A stretch of 64,000 bases of DNA from Leifsonia sp. Leaf264 (GCF_001422325.1 NZ_LMMR01000006.1:248001-312000); one strand, 5' to 3'. Counted from the stretch's first letter, positions 41,193 through 50,538 are shown. Numbers and translations are program-made. Notes: generated by a model from the letters alone, not told the origin.

Positions 41193-42445
41193 GAGAGCTC
41201 CGCTCCATTCGTCACGGCGACCCGGCCGAGCCACCTCGCGCTGCCCTTGGGCGTTCGCTCGAAAGTGGTGCGGTCCACCGCGACGAGACCGAACGTGATG
41301 GCGTAGCCGTGCACCCACTCGAAGTTGTCGATGAAGGTCCAGTGCAGGTATCCGCGCACATCGAGCCCGTCCGCCAGGGTCCGCGCCACGCCGTGGAGGG
41401 CGCCGGTGGTGTAGTCGATGCGTCGTTGGTCGTCAGCCGTGGCGATACCGTTCTCGGTCACGATCATGGGTGTGCCGCCGGTGACGTCCCACGCGCGCCG
41501 CTGGGCGATCTCGAGGGCATCGGGACGATAGGCCCACGCCGTCTGGGTGAGTTCGGCGCCCTCAGGGGCGCCTTCCAGCCCATCCGGTCCGACGAGCTGG
41601 CTGGTGTAGGACTGCACGCCGACCCAGTCGTCATCGCGGGATGCCTCCAGGTAGGTGTCTTCCCAGACGCGCTGGTAGTGGTCGAGCCTGTCTTCGTAGC
41701 CCTCGCGTGCAACGAGGCTCTGGATGGCGATGGTCCATCCGACCTTCGCCGCCGTAGTCGCACGCAGGATGTCGCGGGCTCTCGCGTGTGCGCGGAGCAT
41801 GGTCTGCGCGGCTTCGTCCTTCGGTTCGGGCATGGAGAAGGCGTTGAGACCGGCTTCGCCATCGACGGCCGACCGTGCCGCTCCCATGCGGGCGAGGACC
41901 GCCGCGGGGTCCGGGTACTGCAGCGGGATCGACATCTGGTACATGACAGCGAACATGTTCGGCTCGTTGATCGTCGCCACCCAGGTGACGCCGTCGAGGA
42001 TCGGGCAGACCGCGTCGACGTAGTCACCGAACCGGTCGACCGCCTCAGGGGATCCCCATCCTCCAGCCTGGGCGAACCACAGCGGGCTCGAGAAGTGGTG
42101 GAGGGTCACGACGGGCTCGACTCCCTGCGCGAGGCAGTAGTCGATGATCCTCCGGTAGTGGGCGAGCTCGGCCACCGAGAACTCGCCTCGGACCGGCTCC
42201 ACCCGCGCCCACTCGATCCCGAAGCGGAAGGCATTCAGGCCGAGCGATTTCAGCAGGTCGATGTCCTCTTTCCACCGGTGGTAGAAATCGACGGAATCGC
42301 CGCTGCGCTCAGCGAACGACGAGCCGGGCAGTTGTTCCAAGGCCCACATGTCGCTGTTGAGGTTGTTGCCCTCGTTCTGGTGCGGCGCGCATGCTGCTCC
42401 CCACAGGAAGCCGGCGGGAAAGACGATGTCTGCGTTCACGGCCAT
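41189..42445 (-). CDS. GH1-family beta-glycosidase
   Basis: This 418-residue (beta/alpha)8 barrel has the acid/base Glu161 in ATINEPNMF and the nucleophile Glu331 in IVTENGIA; both GH1 signatures are intact, so it is a retaining enzyme. GYLHWTFIDNFEWVHGY near the C-terminus is the aglycone/glycone site. The N-terminal consensus QIEG reads HQNEGNN, a variant of the glycone pocket that may signal a non-glucose preference. It is shorter than typical GH1 enzymes (440-480). It lacks a signal peptide and overlaps the upstream glycosidase gene by 10 bases and the GH43-like gene by four. It probably splits a beta-linked disaccharide or glycoside delivered by the operon transporter. Confidence 0.9.
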   Translation of the reverse strand: MAVNADIVFPAGFLWGAACAPHQNEGNNLNSDMWALEQLPGSSFAERSGDSVDFYHRWKEDIDLLKSLGLNAFRFGIEWARVEPVRGEFSVAELAHYRRIIDYCLAQGVEPVVTLHHFSSPLWFAQAGGWGSPEAVDRFGDYVDAVCPILDGVTWVATINEPNMFAVMYQMSIPLQYPDPAAVLARMGAARSAVDGEAGLNAFSMPEPKDEAAQTMLRAHARARDILRATTAAKVGWTIAIQSLVAREGYEDRLDHYQRVWEDTYLEASRDDDWVGVQSYTSQLVGPDGLEGAPEGAELTQTAWAYRPDALEIAQRRAWDVTGGTPMIVTENGIATADDQRRIDYTTGALHGVARTLADGLDVRGYLHWTFIDNFEWVHGYAITFGLVAVDRTTFERTPKGSARWLGRVAVTNGAELS

Positions 42446-44517
42446 GGTACGAATCCTTCGGTTGCAACATTCCAGGAATCGGGAAAGCCGGTGGTGGCGA
42501 TCATCGAGACCGCCGCGAGCAGGGAACCGTTGCCGGGCAGGTAGATGGGGAGGATGGATCCCATCTGGGCGTTGTGCCCGACGATGGTGAACCGGTTCTT
42601 GATCTCGTCGCGGAGCAGAGCGTCGATCGCGATGTCAGGGCGCCCCAGCCGTGATGCAGTCATCGCCATGACCGGGAAGTCCCACCCCCATGCCGACGGC
42701 CAGTCCCAATTGCCGAGTACGTCGAGGAGGGTCGCGGTCATGATCGTGGGATCGATGATCGGAGTGGGTGGCACGACGCCGAGTGCGGCGAGAAGTGCGG
42801 GGTGGTCGTCGCGTCGCAGGAACGGCTCGGTTGCGATCGCCGTGTAGTGCTCGTCCTCGACGTGCGGGCGCGCGAGCCCATCCTGCACCGTCGACCACTC
42901 GGCTTCGCGCGCCAGCCCAGCGCGCTCTCTCCAGAGTTGGGCGATCTCCAGTCCCCACCACCAGGACGCGAGCTCGTAGGTGGGGTCTTCCGTTGTCGTC
43001 ACGTCATAGAACTCCTGCGCCGGCATGATCGGCGCGAGCAGGTGGAACTCGCCGTCGCGCTCTGCCGCGAAGGCGGCCATGAAGGTCGCCGTCTGCTCCA
43101 CCAGCCCGGCGAACTCGAGAACCAGCGCTTCGCGCTTCTCGGGAACGGATGCGCGCCAGATCAGTTCGAGCAGGTACAGCACGTGCGGCTGCTGCCAGAC
43201 GAGGAACGAGCCGATCGGATCGGGGCTCTCCCGACCATCCGGACCGACCTGCTTGGGCCACCGCGCGCCCGGGTAGCCCTGGCCCGCCGCAGTGCTCTGC
43301 GCCGCCGGGAGGATCGAGAGATACCAGCCGAGACTGCGCTCGAGGAGCTCCGGTCGTCCCCAGGTCGCGAAGTGGGCCGCGTGCCAGAAGTGCATCTCGA
43401 GGTGGGCCTTGCCCGACCACGAATTCGTGGTCAGTCCGGTCTCGGCGGGCGGCATGACCCCAGCCGAATTGACCGCGGTGAGGTACTGGGAGAGCACGAT
43501 CCGGCGCTCGAGCTCATGGGCCCGCGCATCCGCCGTGTCGTGGAAGTCGATCGCCGCCCCGGAGAGCCAGAAGCGCTCCCACGACGTGGCTGCTGCCTGA
43601 GCGACGGCGTCGAAGGACGGGAGCGCTCCTCCATCGTTCGGGGCGAATCGGACGACCACGTCGAGCGAATCAGCGTCCGTGGATACCTCGAACTCATGAG
43701 GCGCGGTCTGGCTGATCGATCCGCTGCTGGATTCGACGGCCACGACGTAGGCGGTTCCGTCGAGCTTCCGCGAGATCGTGGCCCGAGAACCCTCGGCCGC
43801 GATTGTCGATGTGTGGCGGTCGGGATTCCGCCAGTCCGAGGTCTGGAAGAAGCCGGGATGCGCGTAGGGGAATCGCAGGGCGATGCGCAGTCGGCCGTCA
43901 CCGAGGAGTGCGGAACTCACGCGGAAGGCGACGGTGGAGTCATCCGGGGCCGCCACGGTCGTCACCTCGACCATCTGGTCGTCGTAGCGGAAGCGGCTCG
44001 TGATCGTTCCCGACCAGAGGTCGAGGTTCTGGACGGTGTCGGTCAGAACCTCAGGGCTGACGTCGACCGGCGAGCCGTTCGCGTCGTGGAAGGAGAACCC
44101 GATGCGACCGAGATCCAGTCGTTGGGGATTCGCGTTGAGCCAGGCGCCCGGACGGTTCTCGTCGGAGACGTGGCCGCGCATCGCACCTTCCATGTCGTGC
44201 CGGTCCGGGTAGCGCACGACTCCGCGTGTGGTCGTGTGCTCCGACATCGCGTCGTCGAGCACGAAGCCGTCGGGGTTGGGCATCTCGTGCCATCCCCAAG
44301 TGCTCATGGTCGCGCTGTTGATCGCGGCGCGTCCCTGCATGATCGCGGTGGCCTGGTCGTGGAATGTCGTGAACGTCTGCATTCCCGTGATGTCAGCGGT
44401 GTAGGCGAAGTCACCGTTGCCGACGGTGAGCACGGACTCGGGGTCGGGAACGGTGATCGACACGTTGTGGCGCTGCACGACGGCGTGGCGATCGATCGGG
44501 CGGGCATCGTGGGGCAT
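42436..44517 (-). CDS. Six-hairpin (GH65/GH95-like) glycosidase of unknown specificity
   Basis: This 693-residue protein has an N-terminal beta-sandwich (ITVPDPESVLTVGNGDFAYTAD, about 15-300), linker, then an (alpha/alpha)6 barrel (NSWSGKAHLEMHFWHAAHFATWGRPELL near 390, then WPKQVGPDGRE and PIMPAQEFYD). The fold and WSGKAHLEMHFW segment recall GH65/GH95/GH15-clan enzymes, where an acidic residue in the barrel protonates the bond; the exact catalytic pair is not assigned. No signal peptide. ATG at 44517 follows an AAAGG site and a strong hairpin, so this gene opens a second translational unit within the operon. It may attack alpha-linked rhamnose, fucose or glucose. Confidence 0.72.
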   Translation of the reverse strand: MPHDARPIDRHAVVQRHNVSITVPDPESVLTVGNGDFAYTADITGMQTFTTFHDQATAIMQGRAAINSATMSTWGWHEMPNPDGFVLDDAMSEHTTTRGVVRYPDRHDMEGAMRGHVSDENRPGAWLNANPQRLDLGRIGFSFHDANGSPVDVSPEVLTDTVQNLDLWSGTITSRFRYDDQMVEVTTVAAPDDSTVAFRVSSALLGDGRLRIALRFPYAHPGFFQTSDWRNPDRHTSTIAAEGSRATISRKLDGTAYVVAVESSSGSISQTAPHEFEVSTDADSLDVVVRFAPNDGGALPSFDAVAQAAATSWERFWLSGAAIDFHDTADARAHELERRIVLSQYLTAVNSAGVMPPAETGLTTNSWSGKAHLEMHFWHAAHFATWGRPELLERSLGWYLSILPAAQSTAAGQGYPGARWPKQVGPDGRESPDPIGSFLVWQQPHVLYLLELIWRASVPEKREALVLEFAGLVEQTATFMAAFAAERDGEFHLLAPIMPAQEFYDVTTTEDPTYELASWWWGLEIAQLWRERAGLAREAEWSTVQDGLARPHVEDEHYTAIATEPFLRRDDHPALLAALGVVPPTPIIDPTIMTATLLDVLGNWDWPSAWGWDFPVMAMTASRLGRPDIAIDALLRDEIKNRFTIVGHNAQMGSILPIYLPGNGSLLAAVSMIATTGFPDSWNVATEGFVPWP

Positions 44518-44537
44518 GGCGGCCTTTCTCCAGGGTG

Positions 44538-44572
44538 GTTGCGGCCGGGCCATGGACGAGCCCGGCCGCAAC
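44538..44572 (-). terminator. Intra-operon hairpin between transporter and glycosidase genes
   Basis: Perfect 13-bp stem GTTGCGGCCGGGC (44538-44550) / GCCCGGCCGCAAC (44560-44572), 9-base loop, starting four bases past the transporter stop. It may reduce read-through to the last three glycosidase genes or stabilise the upstream mRNA. Confidence 0.7.
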
Positions 44573-44576
44573 GTGG

Positions 44577-45920
44577 TCAGCGAACGGCTTTGACCTTCAG
44601 GATGACGAGGCCGCCGGCGACGGTGAACACGGCTGCGGCGATGTAGATCACCGCGTAGCGGTCGCCGGTGGTGATGAGCGCGAGGGCGGCCGCAGCCACG
44701 AAGGGCGCGATGGCCTGGGCGAGAACGTTCGCGAGCTGGATGATGTTGACGAAGCGGCCGGCTTCCGTGTCGCGTTCCGGCAGCACGTCGAGGTACAGCG
44801 CCTGGTCGACGGCGGAGAAGACACCGATGCTGATGTTGCAGAGCAGCGATCCGACGAGGAGCAGCGTCAGGTCGGGGGCGACGACCATGACGAGGGCGCC
44901 GATGCCGAACAGGATGCCGGAGCCGAGCACGAACGCCTTGCGACGGCGCAGCTTGTCGGAGAGGAATCCACCGAGGAACACGCCGGCGACGGTGCCGAGG
45001 ATGCCGATACCGCCGACGGTGGCGACGGTTCCGCCGATCTGGTCGACGGGGATGTCCAGCCGCTCCGCGAAGAAGAAGGCCGTGTAGCTGGTGTTGAGGG
45101 TGAGTCCGAAGAAGAACAGGAAGCGGCCGAGCCAGTTCCACGCGAAGTCGGGGTAGCGCTTGGGGTTGAAGACGTACTTCGAGACGAGCACCTTGGCGGT
45201 CAACGGCGAGTCGAAGGTGAGGTTCCGGCTGTCGGCATCCTTGTAGTACACGACGAAGACCAGCACGACGACCAAGGCGACGAAGGCCGGGGCCAGGAAG
45301 AGCAGGAAGGGCTGGTTGGCGACAGTCCCACCGAAGACGGCACCGAAGACGGGAGCGACCATGGTGGCGAAGCCGGTGATGGCTCCGACCTTGCCGCGCT
45401 GATTCTCGGGCAGCTTGTCGGCCTGGATGGTGCCGAAGGTGTTGACCGTCGAGTTGAGGCCGATCTGCGCGATCACCCAGCCGATCCCGAGGCCGAGCAC
45501 CGCTGGCGATGCCGCCATGACGGCCAGGCCCAGGATGCCGGCGAGGATGCCGCCGACGAGCCACGGTCGGCGGCGACCCCACCGCGAGCGAGTGCGGTCG
45601 GAGAGCTGGCCGGCCAACGGGCTGGTCAACAGGGCAGCCAGAGAGCCGAAGCCGAGAACGACACCGAGGTATTCGGCGTGGTCGGGAGCGAGGGCATTGA
45701 CGCGGATCGCGAGGGAGATCGCGATCGGCGTGACGAAGGCGAGGTACGTGCCGAACAGGCCCAACGCCAGAAGGGTGATGAATGCCCCGCTGACCTTGGG
45801 ACGATCCGCGTCGCCGCCGGCGGCGGCAGCGAGCTGTTCGGTGTCTTCGGCCGGCGATGCGCTCCCGAGGGGGAAGGCACCGTTCGAGGGTACGGGCGGC
45901 TGGTCGTCTGTCGTGTTCAT
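44577..45920 (-). CDS. GPH-type (MFS) sugar:cation symporter
   Basis: This 447-residue transporter has twelve helices. SDRTRSRWGRRRPWLVGG after helix 2-3 is the signature of the glycoside-pentoside-hexuronide/MFS group (D-R-x-R-x-G-R-R-P), and FLSDKLRRRKAFVLGSG repeats it in the second half. A 45-residue disordered cytoplasmic N-terminus rich in Ala/Asp/Pro precedes helix 1. It should import the glycoside or oligosaccharide that the four cytoplasmic glycosidases process. ATG at 45920 has AAAGGAG at ideal spacing. It lies 41 bases after the GH2 gene, with a hairpin right after its stop. Confidence 0.85.
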   Translation of the reverse strand: MNTTDDQPPVPSNGAFPLGSASPAEDTEQLAAAAGGDADRPKVSGAFITLLALGLFGTYLAFVTPIAISLAIRVNALAPDHAEYLGVVLGFGSLAALLTSPLAGQLSDRTRSRWGRRRPWLVGGILAGILGLAVMAASPAVLGLGIGWVIAQIGLNSTVNTFGTIQADKLPENQRGKVGAITGFATMVAPVFGAVFGGTVANQPFLLFLAPAFVALVVVLVFVVYYKDADSRNLTFDSPLTAKVLVSKYVFNPKRYPDFAWNWLGRFLFFFGLTLNTSYTAFFFAERLDIPVDQIGGTVATVGGIGILGTVAGVFLGGFLSDKLRRRKAFVLGSGILFGIGALVMVVAPDLTLLLVGSLLCNISIGVFSAVDQALYLDVLPERDTEAGRFVNIIQLANVLAQAIAPFVAAAALALITTGDRYAVIYIAAAVFTVAGGLVILKVKAVR

Positions 45921-45961
45921 CGGGGACTCCTTTGTCAGTGTTACAGGTGGGGGCTCGTGGG

Positions 45962-48397
45962 TCAGCGTGTGGTGAGGGTGGCTACTGCCGGTGTGCATCC
46001 GTCGGCCATCGCGGTGACGGTGATCTCGCCTACTCCGGTGGGACGGATGATCGCGAGGGCTCGTCCGTCGAAGGTGGTGTGCGTGGCTGCGTTGAACGAC
46101 TCGGTCGTGATGGGGTTGCCGCTGCCGAAGGCCTGCAGGATCGCCGGTCCGTCGACGGTGATGGTGACGGGCCGGTCGACGCCGTTGCGCGCGATTCCGT
46201 TCTCGTCGGTGAGGGTGAGGTCGACGTAGCCGAGGTCGGTTCCGTCAGTGCGGAGGTCCTGCCGGTCGGCCCTCGCCTCCAGCACGAGGGAGTTTCCGGC
46301 CGTGGCGAGCTCGACGCGGCCGGATTCGACGCCGTCCACATAGGCCACGGCCGTCAGCGTGCCCGGGCGGTAGGTCGTCTCGATCGCCACCCGGAAGTTC
46401 TCGACCCGTGCCCGACCGATCGTTTCGCCGTCGAGCAGCAGTTCGATCTCATCGGCGTCGCTGTAGACGTCGACCGTGACGGGCTGCCCTTCCGCATCCG
46501 CCCAGGTCCAGCTCGCGATCGCGTCACCCCACGCCCATGGCGTCGCGACGGCGATCGGGCGGCCGTGGTTCGCGGGCGGGTGGACGGCGATGAACGGATC
46601 GGAGCGCAGGCCGAAGACGATCTCACGGAAGTACGACACGGGTCGGCGGTTGCCGACGATGTCGATGTCGCCGCACCAGGCGGTCAGCTCGGGGAATCCA
46701 CCGGAGAACCCGGACTGGCCGGAGTCGGAGTAGCGCGTCACGCCGATACCGGTCTCGCCGAGGTAGTCCCATCCGGTCCAGGTGAAGTCGCCGATGACGT
46801 GGCCGTTGGCCTTGACGAGTTCCCAGTTGCCGACGATGGACGTCGGCCAGGTCTCGGTACCCACGATGATGCGGTCGGGGAACTGGTCGCGGTCCAGTTC
46901 GTAGCGGGCCTCCGCATAGTTCATTCCTGCCACGTCGAGCTCGGCGTAGGACTCTTCGGTGCGCTGCGTCGCCGGCTCCGAGGTCTGGATGTGGCTCATC
47001 ATCTGGCCGAACCCCGCCATCATGGTGTTCACACCGCCCTCGGGGGCAGCCGCGGCGGCATCCCGTCTGGCCTGCATCTGCGGCACGATCGTGTCGATCA
47101 TCGACACGAAACCGTTGATGCCGTTGGTCACGTAGCGAGTGCTGTCCAACGAGCGCACCTTCTCGGCGAGCCGCCGACCCCACGTCGACCCGATCGGGCT
47201 TCCCGTCTCGGGGATCTCGTTGCCGATCGAGTAGAAGATCACGCTGGGGTGGTTGATGTCGCGGGCGACCATCGCCTCGACGTCGCGCTCCCACCACTCG
47301 GGGAAGTCGAACGCGTAGTCGAAGTCGCTCTTGCTCTGGGTCCACATGTCGAAGGTCTCGTCCATGACGAGCATTCCGAGCTTGTCGCACGCCTCGAGCA
47401 GGGCTGTGCTCATGGGGTTGTGTGCGCTGCGGATCGCGTTGAAGCCGGCCTCTTTGAGACGGGCGACCTTGCGTTCCTCGGCCGCTCGCATCGATACAGC
47501 GCCCAGAGGCCCGTTGTCGGAGTGGATGCAGGCTCCGCGCAGCTTCGTGCTCACGCCGTTGATGCGCAGCCCCTTCTGCGGGTCGAGCTGGAGGGAGCGG
47601 ATGCCGAACGAGACGGAGTGCTCGTCGACGACGTTCTCTCCCTCGCTGAGTGCGAGGTGGAGCGAGTAGAGGTTCGGTGCGTCGACACTCCAGAGCTCTG
47701 GCGCGGCGACGTAGGCACGCAGGCGTGCGGTGCCTCGCGTGCCGGGAAGGAGCGTGATCGGTGAGCGTGCGGTGGCGACGGCTGCGCCATCCGGGCCTGT
47801 TACGTCAGCAGTCAGTTCCAGAGTCGAGGTCAGCGCGCTCGAATTCTCGACCGCCACGGCGATCTCCACGACGGCTCGATCGGACTCGATGTCGGGAGTC
47901 GCCACGATCACGCCGTCAGTGGCGATGTGCACCGGGTTCTTCACGACCAGGTGCACGTCGCGGTAGATGCCCGCGCCGGAGTACCAGCGGCTGTCGAGGT
48001 GCGTGCGGCACTCGACACGGATCTCGTTGTCGGCGCCGAACCGCAGGTACGGGTCGATCTGCACGAAGAACCGCGAATACCCGAACGCCCGCTGGCCGGC
48101 GAGGTTGCCGTTGATGAAGACGGCCGCGTCGCGGTACACGCCATCGAACTCGAGCAGGATCCGGCTGCCTCGCAGCTCCGCCGCTGCATGGAAGGTCTTC
48201 CTGTACTCGAAGGCGCCGCCAGGGAAGTAGCCGGTGGTCTCGCCGCGCGGAACATCCGCCCGACGTTCCGCTCCGATGAGGGCGTCATGCGGGAGCGTCA
48301 CATCCGTCCACGCCGAGGCCGACAAGCCACCGAGCTCCATGAATGCGGTGACCTTGGGCCGGAAGCTCCAGCCGGTGGTGAAGATCTCGCGAGTCAT
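45962..48397 (-). CDS. GH2-family beta-galactosidase/glucuronidase-like enzyme
   Basis: This 811-residue protein has the sugar-binding jelly roll (DVTLPHDALIGAERR, then YFPGGAFEYRKTF), an Ig-like domain, then the TIM barrel with FNAIRSAHNPMSTALLEACD. The acid/base is Glu394 in YSIGNEIPET and the nucleophile Glu515 in VGTETWPTS, so the retaining machinery is intact. C-terminal Ig-like domains (DUF4982-type, then a BIG-like module) follow, as in GH2 enzymes acting on plant or glycosaminoglycan-type glycosides. No signal peptide. ATG at 48397 with GGAG eight bases upstream is preferred to 48418. It heads the operon, and two LacI-type operators lie between it and lacI. Confidence 0.88.
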   Translation of the reverse strand: MTREIFTTGWSFRPKVTAFMELGGLSASAWTDVTLPHDALIGAERRADVPRGETTGYFPGGAFEYRKTFHAAAELRGSRILLEFDGVYRDAAVFINGNLAGQRAFGYSRFFVQIDPYLRFGADNEIRVECRTHLDSRWYSGAGIYRDVHLVVKNPVHIATDGVIVATPDIESDRAVVEIAVAVENSSALTSTLELTADVTGPDGAAVATARSPITLLPGTRGTARLRAYVAAPELWSVDAPNLYSLHLALSEGENVVDEHSVSFGIRSLQLDPQKGLRINGVSTKLRGACIHSDNGPLGAVSMRAAEERKVARLKEAGFNAIRSAHNPMSTALLEACDKLGMLVMDETFDMWTQSKSDFDYAFDFPEWWERDVEAMVARDINHPSVIFYSIGNEIPETGSPIGSTWGRRLAEKVRSLDSTRYVTNGINGFVSMIDTIVPQMQARRDAAAAAPEGGVNTMMAGFGQMMSHIQTSEPATQRTEESYAELDVAGMNYAEARYELDRDQFPDRIIVGTETWPTSIVGNWELVKANGHVIGDFTWTGWDYLGETGIGVTRYSDSGQSGFSGGFPELTAWCGDIDIVGNRRPVSYFREIVFGLRSDPFIAVHPPANHGRPIAVATPWAWGDAIASWTWADAEGQPVTVDVYSDADEIELLLDGETIGRARVENFRVAIETTYRPGTLTAVAYVDGVESGRVELATAGNSLVLEARADRQDLRTDGTDLGYVDLTLTDENGIARNGVDRPVTITVDGPAILQAFGSGNPITTESFNAATHTTFDGRALAIIRPTGVGEITVTAMADGCTPAVATLTTR

Positions 48398-48438
48398 GCG
48401 TGTGCTCCAGTACGTCATTGTGAGGAAGTCGCACGGTT

Positions 48439-48454
48439 GGTATCGCGCGTTACC
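48439..48454. promoter_or_regulatory. LacI-type operator O1
   Basis: GGTATCGCGCGTTACC is a 16-bp near-palindrome centred on CGCG, matching LacI/GalR operators. It lies 42 bases upstream of the GH2 start. Confidence 0.65.
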
Positions 48455-48474
48455 TGAGTAGGAAACCACACTTA

Positions 48475-48489
48475 GTAACGCGCGTCAAC
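48475..48489. promoter_or_regulatory. LacI-type operator O2
   Basis: GTAACGCGCGTCAAC shares the AACGCGCG core of O1 about 35 bp away. It overlaps the expected -35 region of the lacI promoter, which would allow autoregulation. Confidence 0.6.
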
Positions 48490-48498
48490 TCACCGCTA

Positions 48499-48504
48499 TA
48501 TGCT
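48499..48504 (+). promoter_or_regulatory. Leaderless -10 box of lacI-type gene
   Basis: TATGCT, six bases (GAGGTC), then GTG at 48511. Operator O2 ends nine bases before it. Confidence 0.65.
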
Positions 48505-48510
48505 GAGGTC

Positions 48511-49473
48511 GTGATTGCGACCAGCGAAGATGTGGCCAGGCGCGCGGGAGTGTCCCGCGCCACTGTCAGCCAGATCCTGAACGGGCGCGGACAGCGCTTC
48601 GCTTCCGAGACGCGCGAGCGCGTCGCACGAGCTGCAGCGGATCTGGGCTACCAGCCATCAGCCGCCGGACGCACCCTCGCGAAGGGATCCAGCGACATCG
48701 TGATCGCCGTCATTCCGTACACGACGTTCGGTGGCAACCTGCAGGACATCTTCCAGAAGGCGACGGAAGAGCTGGCGTCGCGGGGGCTGACGCTGCTGCT
48801 GCACCTCGCCACCGAGACCACCGCCCCCCTCGATCGCGTCGTCACAGGCATGAAGCCGCGCGCCGTCATCTCGCTCACCCCGTTGTCACGGGAGGAGCTC
48901 GACCTGCTGAAGAGCCGCGGAGTCCTGGCATTCGACCCGGAATCCTCTTCCACCGGACGAACCGATCCCAACGAGGAGATCGGCGCGCTCCAAGCTCGCT
49001 ACCTCGTCGACCGCGGCTACACCCGTCTCGTCTTCGCCCATCTCCAGGATGCTCGACTCGACCCCTTCGGCGCAGGGCGGGAAGAGGGTGTGCGCACGGT
49101 GTGCATGGAGCACGGGTTGCCCGAACCGACGATCGTACGGGTGGGGATCGATCCAGACGACGCCCTCGGCGCGATCGATTCACTCGCGCTGCCCGGGGTC
49201 GGCATCGTCTGCTACAACGACGATGTCGCGACGGTTCTGCTCTCAGCTGCCACCATCCGGGGCTGGAGAGTGCCCGCTGATGTCGGGTTCATCGGGATGG
49301 ACCACACACCTCTCTCGGCGGCGACGATCCCGCCGCTCTCCACTGTCGGCTACGACCAGCGCGCGGCCGCGTACAACCTCATCACCGCAGCCCTCCAGGG
49401 TCTCGGCGAGCCCACCGATGACCGCGAACTCCAGGACGTCAAGTTCGCTCTGGTTCCCCGGGGAACCGCCTAG
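48511..49473 (+). CDS. LacI-family transcriptional regulator of the glycosidase operon
   Basis: This 320-residue regulator has an N-terminal HTH EDVARRAGVSRATVSQILNG (residues 6-25) and the hinge helix YQPSAAGRTLAKGSS (about 48-62), with the minor-groove Leu and Ala as in LacI. A periplasmic-binding-like effector domain follows (IGFIGMDHTPLSAATIPPLSTV type end, with VGYDQRAAAY). It probably represses the divergent GH2-led operon until a sugar binds. GTG at 48511 is set by the exact TATGCT-N6-GTG promoter and by the HTH position. The operators lie immediately upstream. The effector sugar is unknown. Confidence 0.92.
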   Translation: MIATSEDVARRAGVSRATVSQILNGRGQRFASETRERVARAAADLGYQPSAAGRTLAKGSSDIVIAVIPYTTFGGNLQDIFQKATEELASRGLTLLLHLATETTAPLDRVVTGMKPRAVISLTPLSREELDLLKSRGVLAFDPESSSTGRTDPNEEIGALQARYLVDRGYTRLVFAHLQDARLDPFGAGREEGVRTVCMEHGLPEPTIVRVGIDPDDALGAIDSLALPGVGIVCYNDDVATVLLSAATIRGWRVPADVGFIGMDHTPLSAATIPPLSTVGYDQRAAAYNLITAALQGLGEPTDDRELQDVKFALVPRGTA

Positions 49474-49599
49474 CAGCTGAGCGCGAGGCGCACAGGGGGC
49501 ACCGAGGGCTTGGGTCCGCACCATCCACGCGCGTTATACAGTTCCTTCATAGATCGACGACGCTGACGTTCGTCGCTGAACCTCGAAGGACACGACGAC

Positions 49600-50538
49600 G
49601 TGCCGACCTCCACCAGCCTCGCCAGACTCGACCTGAACCTGCTCGTCTCTCTCGACGCGCTCCTCACGGAGCGGAGCGTGACTCGCGCGGCCGAGAGGCT
49701 GAATCTGAGCCAGCCGGCGCTCAGCGCGTCCTTGGCTCGTTTGCGCGTGCATTTCAATGATCAGATCCTCGCTCGGCAGGGCAACTCCTATCAGCTGACA
49801 CCTCTGGCCTCGCGATTGGCCGAGCAGACGGGTGTCGCCCTGGACGCCGCTCAGCGCGTCTTCTCCAGTCAAGCCGCGTGGGACCCGACCCAGTCGACGC
49901 GTGAGTTCACCGTTTACGGTTCCGACTACGGATTCGCGACCGTCGGGCGCGTCGTCGCCGATCTGGCGGCGGACCGTGCTCCGCACGTGCGGTTCCGCTT
50001 CATGCAGCACACTCCCAAGATCGTCGAGGATGCCCTGGCGACTCTCCGCTCGTCGGACGGGCTCCTGCTTCCCCACGGCTTCCTGTCCGACTTGCCCTAC
50101 GTCGATGTCTCGACCGACGGCTGGGTCATCATCGCCTCCGCGGACAACGACTCGATCGGCGAGGCCGTCTCGATGGATGACATCACGACGGCACCGTGGG
50201 TCTTCACGTATCAGTCGCGATCTGCGTTCACGTCGGCGACCCGCCAGTTGCAGCAACTGGGTATCGAGCCCAACGTCGAATGCGTGGTGGAGGGCTTCCT
50301 CACACTGCCGTCCTTCATCGCCGGCACGCGCAGGCTCGGGCTGATCCAGGCCCATCTCGCAGACTTCGCACGACAGAATCCGCGCATCCGCGTGCTCGCG
50401 CCCCCGTTCGAAGCGACTCCGATCACGAATGCGCTGTGGTGGCACCCGATCCACCGCCGGGACCCGGAGCACATCTGGATGCGTGAGCTGTTCATCGAGG
50501 CTGGCGGAGTGGTCGATACGGCGTCGCCCAGAGGGTGA
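49600..50538 (+). CDS. LysR-family transcriptional regulator
   Basis: This 312-residue regulator starts with LARLDLNLLVSLDALLTERSVTRAAERLNLSQPALSASLARL, the full LysR HTH (residues 7-48) in the NodD/PnbR-like style that opens LDLNLL. The effector domain runs from about 95, with DPEHIWMRELFIE at the end. GTG at 49600 has GAAGGA upstream. It is convergent with, not divergent from, the aromatic-type operon it abuts; the two are separated by a bidirectional hairpin. It is the best candidate activator of that operon, probably with an aromatic acid as effector, but binding sites near it were not recognised. Confidence 0.88.
   Translation: MPTSTSLARLDLNLLVSLDALLTERSVTRAAERLNLSQPALSASLARLRVHFNDQILARQGNSYQLTPLASRLAEQTGVALDAAQRVFSSQAAWDPTQSTREFTVYGSDYGFATVGRVVADLAADRAPHVRFRFMQHTPKIVEDALATLRSSDGLLLPHGFLSDLPYVDVSTDGWVIIASADNDSIGEAVSMDDITTAPWVFTYQSRSAFTSATRQLQQLGIEPNVECVVEGFLTLPSFIAGTRRLGLIQAHLADFARQNPRIRVLAPPFEATPITNALWWHPIHRRDPEHIWMRELFIEAGGVVDTASPRG

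Noticed and set aside
42436-45582. 1048-codon minus-strand frame joining two genes
   Set aside because: It is the six-hairpin glycosidase frame extended upstream through the out-of-frame transporter gene; the true start is ATG 44517 with a ribosome site.
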